A stretch of DNA of 58,252 bases. It comes from Chryseobacterium sp. SSA4.19 (GTDB lineage: Bacteria; Bacteroidota; Bacteroidia; Flavobacteriales; Weeksellaceae). Shown here in pieces: positions 34,029 to 43,035 of the stretch (position 1 is its first letter; each line of letters opens with the position of its first letter). A program made the translations under genes and the position numbers. Location: contig NZ_JAKVIP010000026.1 of the NCBI RefSeq assembly GCF_022601875.1, forward strand, positions 4,639-62,890, written 5' to 3'. The notes beneath the pieces are model-generated. The model ran no database searches and had not been told where the DNA came from. It saw only the letters and a list, made by a program, of their open reading frames with translations.

Positions 34029-34937
34029 TTACAGTTGGCTTTTGATTTCTGCCATCAGTTCTTTCCCCCCGTTCTCAAGAACAATTTTTGCAAACTTTTC
34101 GCCGAAGTTTTCGTCCTTATTGTAGACAAAGTTTTCGTCAGTGGCAATGCTGTTTTTTCCGTCCAGGGAACAAAGTGCCGCTTTGAAACGGATCTGATCC
34201 TCAAAAATCTCAGCAAAAGCACCGATAGGAGCCGTACAGCCTCCCTCCAGGGTACTTAGGAAATTTCTTTCCATTTCTACGCAGATCTGGGTAGGTGTAT
34301 GGTTAATGGAACTAAGAATTTCGTTGATCTCCTTTTTATCCGAATGTCCGGCAACGGCAATCACACCCTGCGACGCTGCAGGAATTAAAAATGGCAGCAT
34401 TTCATAATCAATGTCCATTTTCATTCTCTTGATTCCGGCTAATGACAGGATAGTTGCATCGAAATCTCCTTCTTCCAGCTTCTGAAGGCGTGTCTGGATA
34501 TTGCCTCTGATGTCAGAAAACTCAGCATTTGGGAAATTTTTTAACCAGAATGCCCTTCTTCTCAGGCTGCTTGTGGCCAGTTTAAGTTCGTGGAATTCTT
34601 TATCACGGGCAGATTCTTTCCTGATTAAAACATCCTGAGGAAAATCTCTTTCTAGATGGGCAACCAATTCGATGTTCTCCGGTAGCTGCGTAGGGACGTC
34701 TTTAAGAGAATGGACGGCAATATCAATTTCGTCATTCAGTAACGCAATATCAAGATCTCTGGTGAAAACGCCTGTAATCCCTAACGAGTAAAGAGGCTGG
34801 GTAAGATTTTTATCGCCTGAAGATAATATGGGAACGATTTCCGTTAAATAATTGTTGTTTTGAAGATGTCTCGCTACTTCTCTTGCCTGCCAAAGAGCAA
34901 GGGCGGAATTTCTGGTCCCGATTCTAATGCTTTTCAT
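34029..34937 (-). CDS. hemC: Hydroxymethylbilane synthase (porphobilinogen deaminase)
   Basis: Joins four porphobilinogens into hydroxymethylbilane. It starts MKSIRIGTRNSALALWQA at 34937, the standard start; an in-frame ATG eight codons earlier would add residues without family support. The cofactor cysteine is in LEGGCTAPIGAFAE near residue 235. DIAVHSLKDVPTQLP, SSLRRRAFW and FSDIRGNIQTRLQKLEEGDFDA are substrate and cofactor-binding motifs. The ATG lies inside the end of hemA, giving a 14-base overlap and translational coupling. Confidence 0.96.
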   Translation of the reverse strand: MKSIRIGTRNSALALWQAREVARHLQNNNYLTEIVPILSSGDKNLTQPLYSLGITGVFTRDLDIALLNDEIDIAVHSLKDVPTQLPENIELVAHLERDFPQDVLIRKESARDKEFHELKLATSSLRRRAFWLKNFPNAEFSDIRGNIQTRLQKLEEGDFDATILSLAGIKRMKMDIDYEMLPFLIPAASQGVIAVAGHSDKKEINEILSSINHTPTQICVEMERNFLSTLEGGCTAPIGAFAEIFEDQIRFKAALCSLDGKNSIATDENFVYNKDENFGEKFAKIVLENGGKELMAEIKSQL

Positions 34938-36198
34938 TGAATTCGTTGTTTGGTTGTTCAACTAATATTTCGTGCATTAATTTACTAATTTCTTCGGCTT
35001 TTAAAGGATTATCAATAATATATTTTGCGAAACGGTTGGTGATTTTCTGAATCATTTTATCAGAAAGCTCCATATCCGTGATATTTATGTATTTATTTTT
35101 TTTGTAGAAATTGTGCATTTCATTACGTTCCATGTTCTTTAAAACAGCTTTGAAATGATGGATGTTCGGAGCCAGTCTTCTCTTTTTCTCCCACTCAAGG
35201 AAATCTTTAGTCATTTCTTTAATGATTTGCTCCGCTTTTGGGATTTCTTTTTCCCTCTGCTGAATGGTTTCCTGAATTTGTTTGGAGAGTTCATCCACGC
35301 CGATCAGTGTTACATTTTTATTTTCGGTAACGTCTTTTTCAACATTGTGCGGAATCGAAAGATCGATGACCAGTGTTTCCTTTCCGTTCGGGAAGTGCGA
35401 TTTGTTTACAATCGGATGTCTTGCTCCGGTAGCGACAATAAGAATATCCGTGTTTTTTAATTCCTGATCGAACTCTGCATAATCAATATGCGGGATATGG
35501 TATTTTTCAGATATCTTCTCAGCCGTTTCCTGTGTTCTGTTCGTGATTTTTATTTTTGGCTGATATACATGTTTGACAAGGTTCTCTACCGTATTCTGTC
35601 CGATTTCACCAACTCCCAAAAGAAGAATGTTCTTCTCTGTGATTCTTTTCTGATTATTCAGGATGTAATGTACGGCGGCATAAGAGACTGACGCTGCGCC
35701 ATTGGAAATTCCGGTTTCGTTTTTTATTCTCTTGGAAATCTGGATAGCAGAATTGATTGCTCTTTCCAGAAAAGGATTAGAGTTTATTCTCTCTTTCCTG
35801 AATCGGTTGTATGCTTTTTTAATTTGGCCGATAATCTCAAAATCTCCGATGATCTGGCTTTCCAGACCGGCTGCTACTCTAAAAAGATGGGTTAAGGCCT
35901 CTTCTTTTGTCAAAATATTCGCGAACGGAAGAAAATCCATTAGGTTGACTCCTACGATCTTGCAATATTCTTCAGCAACCAACAGATAATTAGGGGAAGT
36001 GGTATAAATCTCGGTTCTGTTACATGTTGAAACCACGAAGGCGTCCCCTAAATCCTCATTATGAATCCGGGAAACAAAGCTTTTAATGTTTTCGTCAAAA
36101 AATGCAAACTTTCCTCTCGTTTCCGCATCAGCCTTTTCGAAGCTAACCGAAAGCACTGCAAAATTCGATGTTTGATGAATATTAGAATACTGTAACAT
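34924..36198 (-). CDS. hemA: Glutamyl-tRNA reductase
   Basis: First committed step of haem synthesis by the C5 route, reducing glutamyl-tRNA to glutamate semialdehyde with NADPH. VVSTCNRTEIY carries the catalytic Cys. GLESQIIGDFEIIGQIKKAY and GAASVSYAAVHYI match the family, the Rossmann motif is LLLGVGEIGQNTVENL, and LVIDLSIPHNVEKDV follows. A C-terminal dimerisation helix ends the protein. The length of 424 residues is normal. It leads a four-gene haem operon and has a -7 box just upstream. Confidence 0.96.
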   Translation of the reverse strand: MLQYSNIHQTSNFAVLSVSFEKADAETRGKFAFFDENIKSFVSRIHNEDLGDAFVVSTCNRTEIYTTSPNYLLVAEEYCKIVGVNLMDFLPFANILTKEEALTHLFRVAAGLESQIIGDFEIIGQIKKAYNRFRKERINSNPFLERAINSAIQISKRIKNETGISNGAASVSYAAVHYILNNQKRITEKNILLLGVGEIGQNTVENLVKHVYQPKIKITNRTQETAEKISEKYHIPHIDYAEFDQELKNTDILIVATGARHPIVNKSHFPNGKETLVIDLSIPHNVEKDVTENKNVTLIGVDELSKQIQETIQQREKEIPKAEQIIKEMTKDFLEWEKKRRLAPNIHHFKAVLKNMERNEMHNFYKKNKYINITDMELSDKMIQKITNRFAKYIIDNPLKAEEISKLMHEILVEQPNNEFNEKH

Positions 36199-36206
36199 AA
36201 GCGTCG

Positions 36207-36214
36207 CAAATTTA
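36207..36214 (-). promoter_or_regulatory. -7 promoter box of the hem operon
   Basis: On the minus strand TAAATTTG, an exact match to TAnnTTTG, lies eight bases before the hemA ATG. This would make the hemA leader very short or absent. No clear TTTG is found 19-21 bases upstream. Confidence 0.5.
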
Positions 36215-36554
36215 CGGTTTTTTTAATATATGATCTGCTGATAATCTATATGATAATTATCGTAAAAAACTATTCCGGCTGATTTTGAATTTAAAAATTA
36301 GTATTTATACAAGAATCGGGATCCCGTTAAGAGTGATAGTAAATTAATAATTTGCATTAGATATAAGATTGATAATGTTCTTACCTCTTAAAATTGTTGA
36401 CTTTACTGACTGTTTTCTTATGATTTCAATCTTGAATCTGCTTGAATCAAGGCTTGTAAATACTTAAATTAAAAGTTAATAAAGACTTTAAAATTTTAAT
36501 AAAATTTTAACCAAATTATATGCCCGTGAAATTTCTCTGGTGGTGTTAAATTCA

Positions 36555-36562
36555 TATCTTTG
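36555..36562 (+). promoter_or_regulatory. -7 promoter box of the mre operon
   Basis: TATCTTTG (36555-36562) is an exact -7 box, 27 bases before mreB. The 391-base gap from 36199 to 36589 between hemA and mreB is otherwise AT-rich and holds no credible gene, terminator or riboswitch that I can see. No standard -33 TTTG is present at the expected distance. Confidence 0.6.
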
Positions 36563-36589
36563 TAATTCTTTAAAAAATCAGAAGGAAAT

Positions 36590-37615
36590 ATGAGTTTATT
36601 TGATATGTTTACGCAAGAAATTGCGATAGACCTTGGTACTGCCAATACCTTAATCATCCATAATAATAAAATTGTTATAGATCAGCCGTCAATCGTTGCA
36701 ATTGAGCGTTCTACGGGAAGGCCGATTGCGGTCGGTGAGCAGGCAAAGCATATGCAGGGTAAAACTCATGAGGACATCAAAACGATCCGTCCGTTAAAAG
36801 ACGGGGTAATCGCAGATTTCCATGCTTCTGAGCACATGATTAAAGAGTTCATTAAAAAAATTCCCGGGATTAAGGGGAAATTTATTCAGCCGGCACTGAG
36901 AATTGTGATCTGTATTCCTTCTGGGATCACTGAAGTTGAGAAAAGAGCGGTAAGAGATTCTGCTCAAAAAGTTAATGCTAAAGAAGTTCGTTTGATTTAT
37001 GAGCCAATGGCAGCTGCAATTGGTGTCGGAATTGATGTACAGAAACCTGAAGGGAATATGATCATCGACATAGGCGGCGGTACTACAGAGATTGCAGTTG
37101 TTGCATTAGGTGGTATTGTTTGTGACAAATCCGTAAAAATTGCAGGCGATGTGTTTACAAACGATATCGCATATTACCTGAGAACTCACCATAATCTTTA
37201 CATCGGAGAAAGAACTGCAGAGAGAATTAAAATCGAAGTAGGTTCAGCTGTTGAAGATTTGGATGTTGATATCGAAGATATTCCGGTACAGGGTAGAGAC
37301 CTGATTACAGGGAAGCCTAAAGAAATTATGGTCGGATATAAAGAGATTGCAAGAGCACTGGACAAATCAATTATCAGAATTGAAGATGCCGTAATGGAAA
37401 CGCTTTCTTTAACTCCTCCTGAATTAGCAGCTGATATTTATAAAACAGGTATTTACCTTGCCGGTGGCGGTGCTCTTCTAAGAGGCCTTGCGGACAGGTT
37501 GCATAAAAAAACCGGTCTTCCTGTTTTCGTGGCGGAAGATCCGTTAAGGGCAGTGGTTCGCGGGACGGGGATTGCCCTTAAGAATATGGATAAATTCAAT
37601 TTCCTTATCAAATAA
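36590..37615 (+). CDS. mreB: Rod shape-determining protein MreB
   Basis: Bacterial actin homologue that guides lateral cell-wall synthesis. The 341-residue protein shows IAIDLGTANTLI (phosphate 1), EPMAAAIGVGIDV, MIIDIGGGTTEIAVVALGG (phosphate 2) and IYLAGGGALLRGLADRL (adenosine). It has an amphipathic start, MSLFDMFTQEIA. The length is typical. It leads the mreB-mreC-mreD-mrdA-rodA operon, whose products form the elongasome with it. Confidence 0.98.
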   Translation: MSLFDMFTQEIAIDLGTANTLIIHNNKIVIDQPSIVAIERSTGRPIAVGEQAKHMQGKTHEDIKTIRPLKDGVIADFHASEHMIKEFIKKIPGIKGKFIQPALRIVICIPSGITEVEKRAVRDSAQKVNAKEVRLIYEPMAAAIGVGIDVQKPEGNMIIDIGGGTTEIAVVALGGIVCDKSVKIAGDVFTNDIAYYLRTHHNLYIGERTAERIKIEVGSAVEDLDVDIEDIPVQGRDLITGKPKEIMVGYKEIARALDKSIIRIEDAVMETLSLTPPELAADIYKTGIYLAGGGALLRGLADRLHKKTGLPVFVAEDPLRAVVRGTGIALKNMDKFNFLIK

Positions 37616-37641
37616 TAATTTAACTTTACGAACATATCTGA

Positions 37642-38496
37642 ATGGGATTTTTGCTGAGATTATTTTCGAAGAATGCACTTTTTGTCTTCTTTATATTTCT
37701 GCAAAGTATTGCTCTTGTGCTGATATTTTCTAAAAATGCCATGCAGAGATCCTGGATTGCCGGTCAGTCTGCCGCACTGAATTCATGGGTTTCAGGATAT
37801 ATTGATGAAGGGGTTTCGTATCTTAAGTTAAAACAGATTAACGAAGATCTTGTTGCGCAAAATAAATCTTTGATGCTTGAGCTTTACGGAAAACAGGGTA
37901 CGAAAAATCCACAGTTCAGAAAAGTTCATGATACAGTGGGGGGCGGACAGATCTATACCTTTGTAGATGGGGAAATTGTTTTCAACAGTATTAACCGGAG
38001 AAACAATTACTTTACGATCAACAGAGGCCGACGGGATGGCGTATTTCCGCAAATGGGTGTCATGTCTCCGAAAGGTATTGCAGGTATTGTTATCAATTCT
38101 ACAGACAGTTATGCTTTAGTACAGTCAGTCTTGAGCGTTAATAAAATCAGGATAAATGCCGCGCTGAAAAGCTCCGGATATTTCGGGACTTTAACGTGGA
38201 ACGGTGATAATTCCAGGGTAATGCACCTGGCCGATATCCCCAAATATGTATCGTTAAAGATAGGAGATACTGTGGTGACAGACGGAAAATCTGCTATTTT
38301 CCCGAAGGGAATAATGGTTGGAACTATCGCTGGATATTCTGTTGATAATAAAACAGGATTCTGGGATATTTCAGTAGAATTGAGTGAGAAGATGGGAGCG
38401 CTGAATAAAGTTTATGTTGTTAAGAATCTTAAAAAGGCTGAAGTACAGAAGATTCAGGATACCCTACAGACCGTAATAAAAAAGGAAAATGATTAG
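37642..38496 (+). CDS. mreC: Rod shape-determining protein MreC
   Basis: A 284-residue bitopic membrane protein: a short cytoplasmic N-terminus, one TM helix (FVFFIFLQSIALVLIFS), a coiled coil around residues 55-80 (KLKQINEDLVAQNKSLMLEL) and a two-lobed beta domain with NYFTINRGRRDGVFPQMGV, PKGIAGIVI and LKIGDTVVTDGKSAIFPKGIMVGTI. These are the MreC hallmarks. It links MreB to the periplasmic transpeptidase. It overlaps mreD by 8 bases. Confidence 0.95.
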   Translation: MGFLLRLFSKNALFVFFIFLQSIALVLIFSKNAMQRSWIAGQSAALNSWVSGYIDEGVSYLKLKQINEDLVAQNKSLMLELYGKQGTKNPQFRKVHDTVGGGQIYTFVDGEIVFNSINRRNNYFTINRGRRDGVFPQMGVMSPKGIAGIVINSTDSYALVQSVLSVNKIRINAALKSSGYFGTLTWNGDNSRVMHLADIPKYVSLKIGDTVVTDGKSAIFPKGIMVGTIAGYSVDNKTGFWDISVELSEKMGALNKVYVVKNLKKAEVQKIQDTLQTVIKKEND

Positions 38497-38995
38497 CAGA
38501 ACGTTATTTACAGATATAATAATCATGGCTTTCCTGGTCGCACTGCAAATTTTTGTACTGAACAGGATTGTACTTTTCGGAAAGTTTACACCGGTATTAT
38601 ACCCTGTATTTGTTATGTTCTATCCTTTTTTCAGAAATAAATTTCAGTTTTTAGCTTTGAGTTTCCTGATTGGCTTATCGATTGACACCTTTCTGCAGAC
38701 AGGAGGTATTAATGCGTTTGCAACTACATTGATTGCTTATTTCAGGACCTTGATTTTCAGGACCTCAACAGATACTTCTACCGATTTTTTCTCTTTTCAG
38801 TCCCTTCAATGGGCGCAGTTTTTGCTGTTTTTATTTTCAAGTATCTTTTTACATCAGCTTTTGGTACAATATATAGAGTTTTTTAAGCTGAGCAGGTTTT
38901 TTGAAATATTATTTAATGTTTTGATAACAAGCATTATTTCATTCGTATTTGTTGTTATCTATGCATTAATATTTAAAATCAAACAAAAAGTTTGA
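38489..38995 (+). CDS. mreD: Rod shape-determining protein MreD
   Basis: A 168-residue polytopic membrane protein with five or six hydrophobic segments. PVFVMFYPFFRNKFQFLALSFLIGLSIDTFLQTGGINAFATTLIAYFR matches the conserved MreD core (D-x-F...G.hA...l...). Conservation in this family is low, but the position between mreC and the PBP2 gene is decisive. Its stop codon overlaps the TTG start of mrdA. Confidence 0.93.
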   Translation: MISRTLFTDIIIMAFLVALQIFVLNRIVLFGKFTPVLYPVFVMFYPFFRNKFQFLALSFLIGLSIDTFLQTGGINAFATTLIAYFRTLIFRTSTDTSTDFFSFQSLQWAQFLLFLFSSIFLHQLLVQYIEFFKLSRFFEILFNVLITSIISFVFVVIYALIFKIKQKV

Positions 38996-41031
38996 ACACA
39001 CGTTATTTAAAAATTTTTTCCGTCCTAATTGTAATTGCTTTAATTTTTATAGCGAGGCTTTCTTATTTGCAGCTATTTACAGACCGTTATGCGCTGAATG
39101 CAGCTAATACTTCCATTAAAACTGAATACGTTATTCCACAGCGAGGCGTGATCTTTGACAGAAATGGAAAAATCATGGTGGGAAACCAGCCGGCCTATGA
39201 AATTTCATTCACCCAAGCCTTGATGAAGCCTGATTTTGATACGATGGCTTTCTGCAGCCTGATGAAAATCAACAAACAGGATTTCATAAAAAGGATTACT
39301 CTTATTAAACAGGAAAAATATTATTCCAAGCTTACCCCAATGACTTTTATTAAAGATCTGAGCAGGGAGGATATTGCAAGGGTTCAGGAAATTATATTTA
39401 AATATCCGGCCTTCAGTATTGTTTCAAGACCTCAGCGACAATATGAAGTCTCTACTTCCGGAAATCTTCTGGGGTACACGAGTGAAGTGAATGAAAGAGA
39501 AATAAAGAAAGATTCAACCTACTACCTGCCGGGAGACTTTATAGGAAAAACGGGTATTGAAAAAGCATATGAAAAGGAACTCCGTGGCGTAAAAGGAGTG
39601 AAATATATCCAGAAAGATATTAAGCTGCGTAATGTAGGGCCCTATAAAAATGGGTCGCTGGATAAAGATGTTATCACCGGGAAAGATATTACGCTTACCA
39701 TTGATTACGATCTTCAGAGAATGGCAGAAGAAATGCTCGTGGATAAGCATGGAGCCATAGTAGCAATAGATCCGAATAATGGCGAAGTTCTGGTTGCGGC
39801 GACAGGACCGGATATTGATCCGAATTTATTTACAGGTCCTAACAAATCAAAGAATTTATATGCCCTGTCTAAAGATACCATTTACGAAAACAAACCGACT
39901 TTCGACCGTTCCTTACAGGCAGCATATCCTCCGGGATCTACTTTTAAACTATTAACTGCTTTGGCAGCCATGCAAATGGGAGTGATGGATGAAAATACCA
40001 TTTTCCCTTGTGGAGGCGGATTTTATTACAAAGGAAAAAGAATTAAAGGCCATGGAGGAGCGGATCCGTTGATCCCTTCGATTCAGGTATCCAGTAATTG
40101 TTTTTTCACATACGCTTTTATTGCGATCATTAAAAAATATCCTGGAAATCCTTCAAAAGGAGTGGATGAATGGAAAAAAATTATGAGCAGCTTTGGAGTC
40201 GGGGAATTTTTAAATAATGATTTTGCGGTAGGAGCGAGAGGAAGTATCCCTTCAGGAGATTTCTATGAAAAAAGATTTAAGGCAATTATGAAAGCCAGCG
40301 GCTCTACCAGAAAAGATTATAAAAACTGGGATGAAATGTCAACCGGGGCTATTTATAACGGAATGGGGCAGGGAGATGTTCTGGTAACACCGCTTCAATT
40401 GGCTAATTACGTGGCTGCTATTGCGAACAAAGGTTGGTATTATACGCCTCATATTGTAAAAGCAATTGACGGAAAGCCAAATCCGGACCCAAGATTTAAG
40501 AAAAAACATCAGACACTTGTTGATAAGAAACATTTCGATCCTGTACTTAGAGGGATGGAAGCTGTGGTATTAAGGGGAACAGCACACGGACTGAAATCAA
40601 GTGATTTTACGCAACTGGCAAAAACAGGGACGGCACAGGTTCCGCAGGGAAAGGATAACTCCATCTTTGTTTTGATCGCGCCTGCTGATAAGCCTAAAAT
40701 TGTGATTGCTGCCGTTATGGAACATGCCGGATTCGGAGCTACATGGGCAGGACCGGCAGCAACAGTCATTGCAGAAAAATATATTACAGGTGATGTAAAA
40801 CGTGAACATTTATACAAAAAAATGATTACTTCGAGTTTCATGCCTGAATATAAAAGACAATGGATTGCTGATCTTAAACGCAAAGGCCTTTATAAGCCGA
40901 GTGAGGATTCCATTAAACAAAAAAGAATCATGGATAGCCTGAAGCTTGTTAAAGAGCAAAAGGAAAAACTTCAGAAAAAGATAGACGAAGAAACAAAGAA
41001 TGCTAAGAATACAAAAAAGGGTAAGCAATGA
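38992..41031 (+). CDS. mrdA: Penicillin-binding protein 2 (elongasome transpeptidase)
   Basis: A class B PBP that cross-links new peptidoglycan during elongation. It has one N-terminal TM helix (FSVLIVIALIFIARLSYLQLF), then the PBP dimerisation region with PQRGVIFDRNGKIMVGNQPAYEI. The transpeptidase has catalytic SxxK as Ser316-x-x-Lys319 (PPGSTFKLLTAL), then SSN and KTG at 544-546 (AKTGTAQVPQG). The last ~70 residues are a Lys/Glu-rich tail, a common flavobacterial extension. The start is TTG at 38992, overlapping the mreD stop. Length 679 residues. It works with RodA, encoded next. Confidence 0.96.
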   Translation: MNTRYLKIFSVLIVIALIFIARLSYLQLFTDRYALNAANTSIKTEYVIPQRGVIFDRNGKIMVGNQPAYEISFTQALMKPDFDTMAFCSLMKINKQDFIKRITLIKQEKYYSKLTPMTFIKDLSREDIARVQEIIFKYPAFSIVSRPQRQYEVSTSGNLLGYTSEVNEREIKKDSTYYLPGDFIGKTGIEKAYEKELRGVKGVKYIQKDIKLRNVGPYKNGSLDKDVITGKDITLTIDYDLQRMAEEMLVDKHGAIVAIDPNNGEVLVAATGPDIDPNLFTGPNKSKNLYALSKDTIYENKPTFDRSLQAAYPPGSTFKLLTALAAMQMGVMDENTIFPCGGGFYYKGKRIKGHGGADPLIPSIQVSSNCFFTYAFIAIIKKYPGNPSKGVDEWKKIMSSFGVGEFLNNDFAVGARGSIPSGDFYEKRFKAIMKASGSTRKDYKNWDEMSTGAIYNGMGQGDVLVTPLQLANYVAAIANKGWYYTPHIVKAIDGKPNPDPRFKKKHQTLVDKKHFDPVLRGMEAVVLRGTAHGLKSSDFTQLAKTGTAQVPQGKDNSIFVLIAPADKPKIVIAAVMEHAGFGATWAGPAATVIAEKYITGDVKREHLYKKMITSSFMPEYKRQWIADLKRKGLYKPSEDSIKQKRIMDSLKLVKEQKEKLQKKIDEETKNAKNTKKGKQ

Positions 41032-42257
41032 AATGGGCGGAAGGAATAGATAAATTAGGTCTTGGCTTATATTTTTTGCTTTGTATTTTTGCAATCGCAA
41101 ATATTTACAGCGTTGACCAGAAATTGGGAGAAAAACAATTGCTTTTCTTTGGGATTTCCCTGTTTGTCGGAATTGTAATTTTCGTCGGAAGAAGTAAGTT
41201 CTTTGAAAATATGTCGGGAATCATCTACATCGGAGGTGTCCTGCTTCTGATCGGTCTTTTTCCTTTTGGTAAAGAAATCCTCGGCCAAAAAAACTGGTAT
41301 AAATTCGGAAACTTTACCATGCAGCCCGTAGAGTTTGCCAAAATCGGTACTGCTCTGATGCTGGCCAACTATGTTTCCGGACCGGAGTTTAATTTAAAAA
41401 ACAGAAAATCCCTTTTAACTACTCTTGCAATTGTAGGGATACCTGCAGTCGTAGTTCTGGCCATTCCTGATGTTGGTTCGATGTTAGTGTTCATTGCATT
41501 TTTCATTGCTTTGTATCGTGAAGGCCTGAATGGGTTGTTGTTTGGTATAGGATTTCTTTTTGCTGGTGTTTTTCTTATCTCTTTAGCAGTTGATCCAATT
41601 TGGGTTGCTCTTACCATTGTTCTTTTTATAGGAGGCTGGATTGCCATGAATTATTATAAAATGTCTTGGAATGTGATTTCTATTTCGGGTATCGCCGGAT
41701 CTGTAGTGATCTTATGCGGGCTGGCTTTCGGTTCACCCTACATTTTAGAAAAATTGCCTAAGCACCAGAGAGAAAGAATCGAGGTATTGTACAAAGGGGA
41801 AAAAGCATTCAGAGATACTTCAGGTTATAATTTGTTATATTCAAAAACAGCTATCGGCTCAGGCGGGCTTTTAGGAAAAGGCTACCGCGAAGGTTCGGTA
41901 ACACAGGGGAAGTTTGTTCCTGAACAGGAAACGGATTATATTTTCTGTACGGTTGGGGAAGAATGGGGATTTGTAGGAAGTGCTGTCCTGATTCTTTGTT
42001 ATATGATCTTTATCGGACGGATCTATTACCTCGCAGAACAGCAGAAATCAGCTTTTAACAGGGTATTTGGTTACTGTTTCGGTTCAATCCTGCTCATGCA
42101 CTTTACCATCAATTTAGGGATGGTTATGGGCCTTTTCCCTACGGTAGGAATTCCTTTGCCTTTCTTTAGTTATGGAGGGAGCTCACTGCTCGCCTTTTCA
42201 ATGATGACTTTCATTTTCTTTAAGCTGAATTATTCGGATAAAAACAGCCTGGTATAA
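41028..42257 (+). CDS. rodA: Rod shape-determining glycosyltransferase RodA (SEDS)
   Basis: A SEDS-family peptidoglycan polymerase that pairs with PBP2. The 409-residue protein has about ten TM helices. MQPVEFAKIGTALMLANYVS, LAIPDVGSMLVFIAFF (catalytic Asp region), SKTAIGSGGLLGKGYREGSVTQGKFVPEQETDYIFCTVGEEWGF and GIPLPFFSYGGSSLLA are the SEDS signatures. It begins inside the mrdA stop codon (ATGA overlap), so the two are coupled. It is the last gene of the operon. Confidence 0.97.
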   Translation: MKWAEGIDKLGLGLYFLLCIFAIANIYSVDQKLGEKQLLFFGISLFVGIVIFVGRSKFFENMSGIIYIGGVLLLIGLFPFGKEILGQKNWYKFGNFTMQPVEFAKIGTALMLANYVSGPEFNLKNRKSLLTTLAIVGIPAVVVLAIPDVGSMLVFIAFFIALYREGLNGLLFGIGFLFAGVFLISLAVDPIWVALTIVLFIGGWIAMNYYKMSWNVISISGIAGSVVILCGLAFGSPYILEKLPKHQRERIEVLYKGEKAFRDTSGYNLLYSKTAIGSGGLLGKGYREGSVTQGKFVPEQETDYIFCTVGEEWGFVGSAVLILCYMIFIGRIYYLAEQQKSAFNRVFGYCFGSILLMHFTINLGMVMGLFPTVGIPLPFFSYGGSSLLAFSMMTFIFFKLNYSDKNSLV

Positions 42258-42353
42258 GTATCGAAATCTGACACCATATGTCAAATTTACTAAGCCAAAT
42301 TTTGATTTGAAAATTAGTCGTCTTCAGTATAAATTTAATTTACCTAAACCTTT

Positions 42354-42934
42354 ATGAAACCTGTTTATATTTCCGCCCGGGATTTTGAAAATATCAATTT
42401 CGGGGAACAGCCCTTTGAGAAAGGAGAGTATGAAAACTGCGTGTTCAGAAACTGCAATTTTGAATATGCTGATTTTTCGGGGTTCAGTTTTAATGACTGT
42501 GAATTTACCGGTTGTAATATAAGCATGGTGAAGCTGATTTCAACTGCATTCCGGAAGTAATTTTTAAAGAATGTAAAATGTTCGGGTTCCAGTTTAATGA
42601 CTGCAATGAATTTGGCCTGTCATTTACATTTGATCATTGCCTGCTGAATAATTCTGTCTTTTATAAAACATCCATAAAGAAAACTGTATTTAGACATTCA
42701 AAATTGATAGAAGTCGATTTTTCAGAATGTGATCTGTCAAATGCTTCATTTGGCTATTGTGATTTATCCGGAGCAATTTTCGATAAAACCAATCTTGAAA
42801 AGGCAGATTTCCGTATGGCGGTCAATTATTCAATAGAACCTGCTCAAAACAGGCTTAAAAAGGCGAAATTCTCGCTTTCCGAAGTTCATGGGCTTCTTTC
42901 CCATCTCGGTGTTGAAATTGATAAGAACAGCTGA
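42354..42934 (+). pseudogene. Pentapeptide-repeat protein, frameshifted
   Basis: Two adjacent frames together make one pentapeptide-repeat protein of about 193 residues. The first (42354-42560) ends at TAA after VKLISTAFRK. The second frame, read from 42554, continues EVIFKECKMFGFQFNDC and runs to 42934. Reading through needs one extra base near 42552-42554 (CGG-AAG-TAA becoming CGG-GAA-GTA), so a single base looks deleted. Repeats such as ADFSGFSFNDCEFTGC and DFSECDLSNASFGYCDLSGAIFDKTNLEKADF are clear on both sides. No slippery heptamer lies there. It could be a true pseudogene or a sequencing error. Relatives resemble McbG/Qnr-like proteins, but function is unknown. Confidence 0.8.
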
Positions 42935-42985
42935 TAATAAGGGTTAAGAACCGCCGAATGAACAAGAAAGTCTGTGCCATAAAAA

Positions 42986-43010
42986 AAACCATCAAAATTT
43001 TTGATGGTTT
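42986..43010. terminator. Bidirectional terminator between pentapeptide and NlpC genes
   Basis: A 12-base stem (AAACCATCAAAA/TTTTGATGGTTT) with a minimal loop. It has a run of A on its left, so it serves the minus-strand NlpC gene well, and TTTCATTATTT on its right for the plus-strand gene. Confidence 0.85.
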
Positions 43011-43035
43011 CATTATTTAAATCAATTACTTAAAA

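Noticed and set aside
36300..36340. GGGATCCC palindrome upstream of mreB as an operator
   Set aside because: An eight-base palindrome alone is weak evidence. It is over 200 bases from the mreB -7 box and no regulator is nearby.
42552..42560. Programmed ribosomal frameshifting in the pentapeptide-repeat gene
   Set aside because: No X-XXY-YYZ slippery heptamer or downstream pseudoknot is seen; a simple base deletion explains the break.
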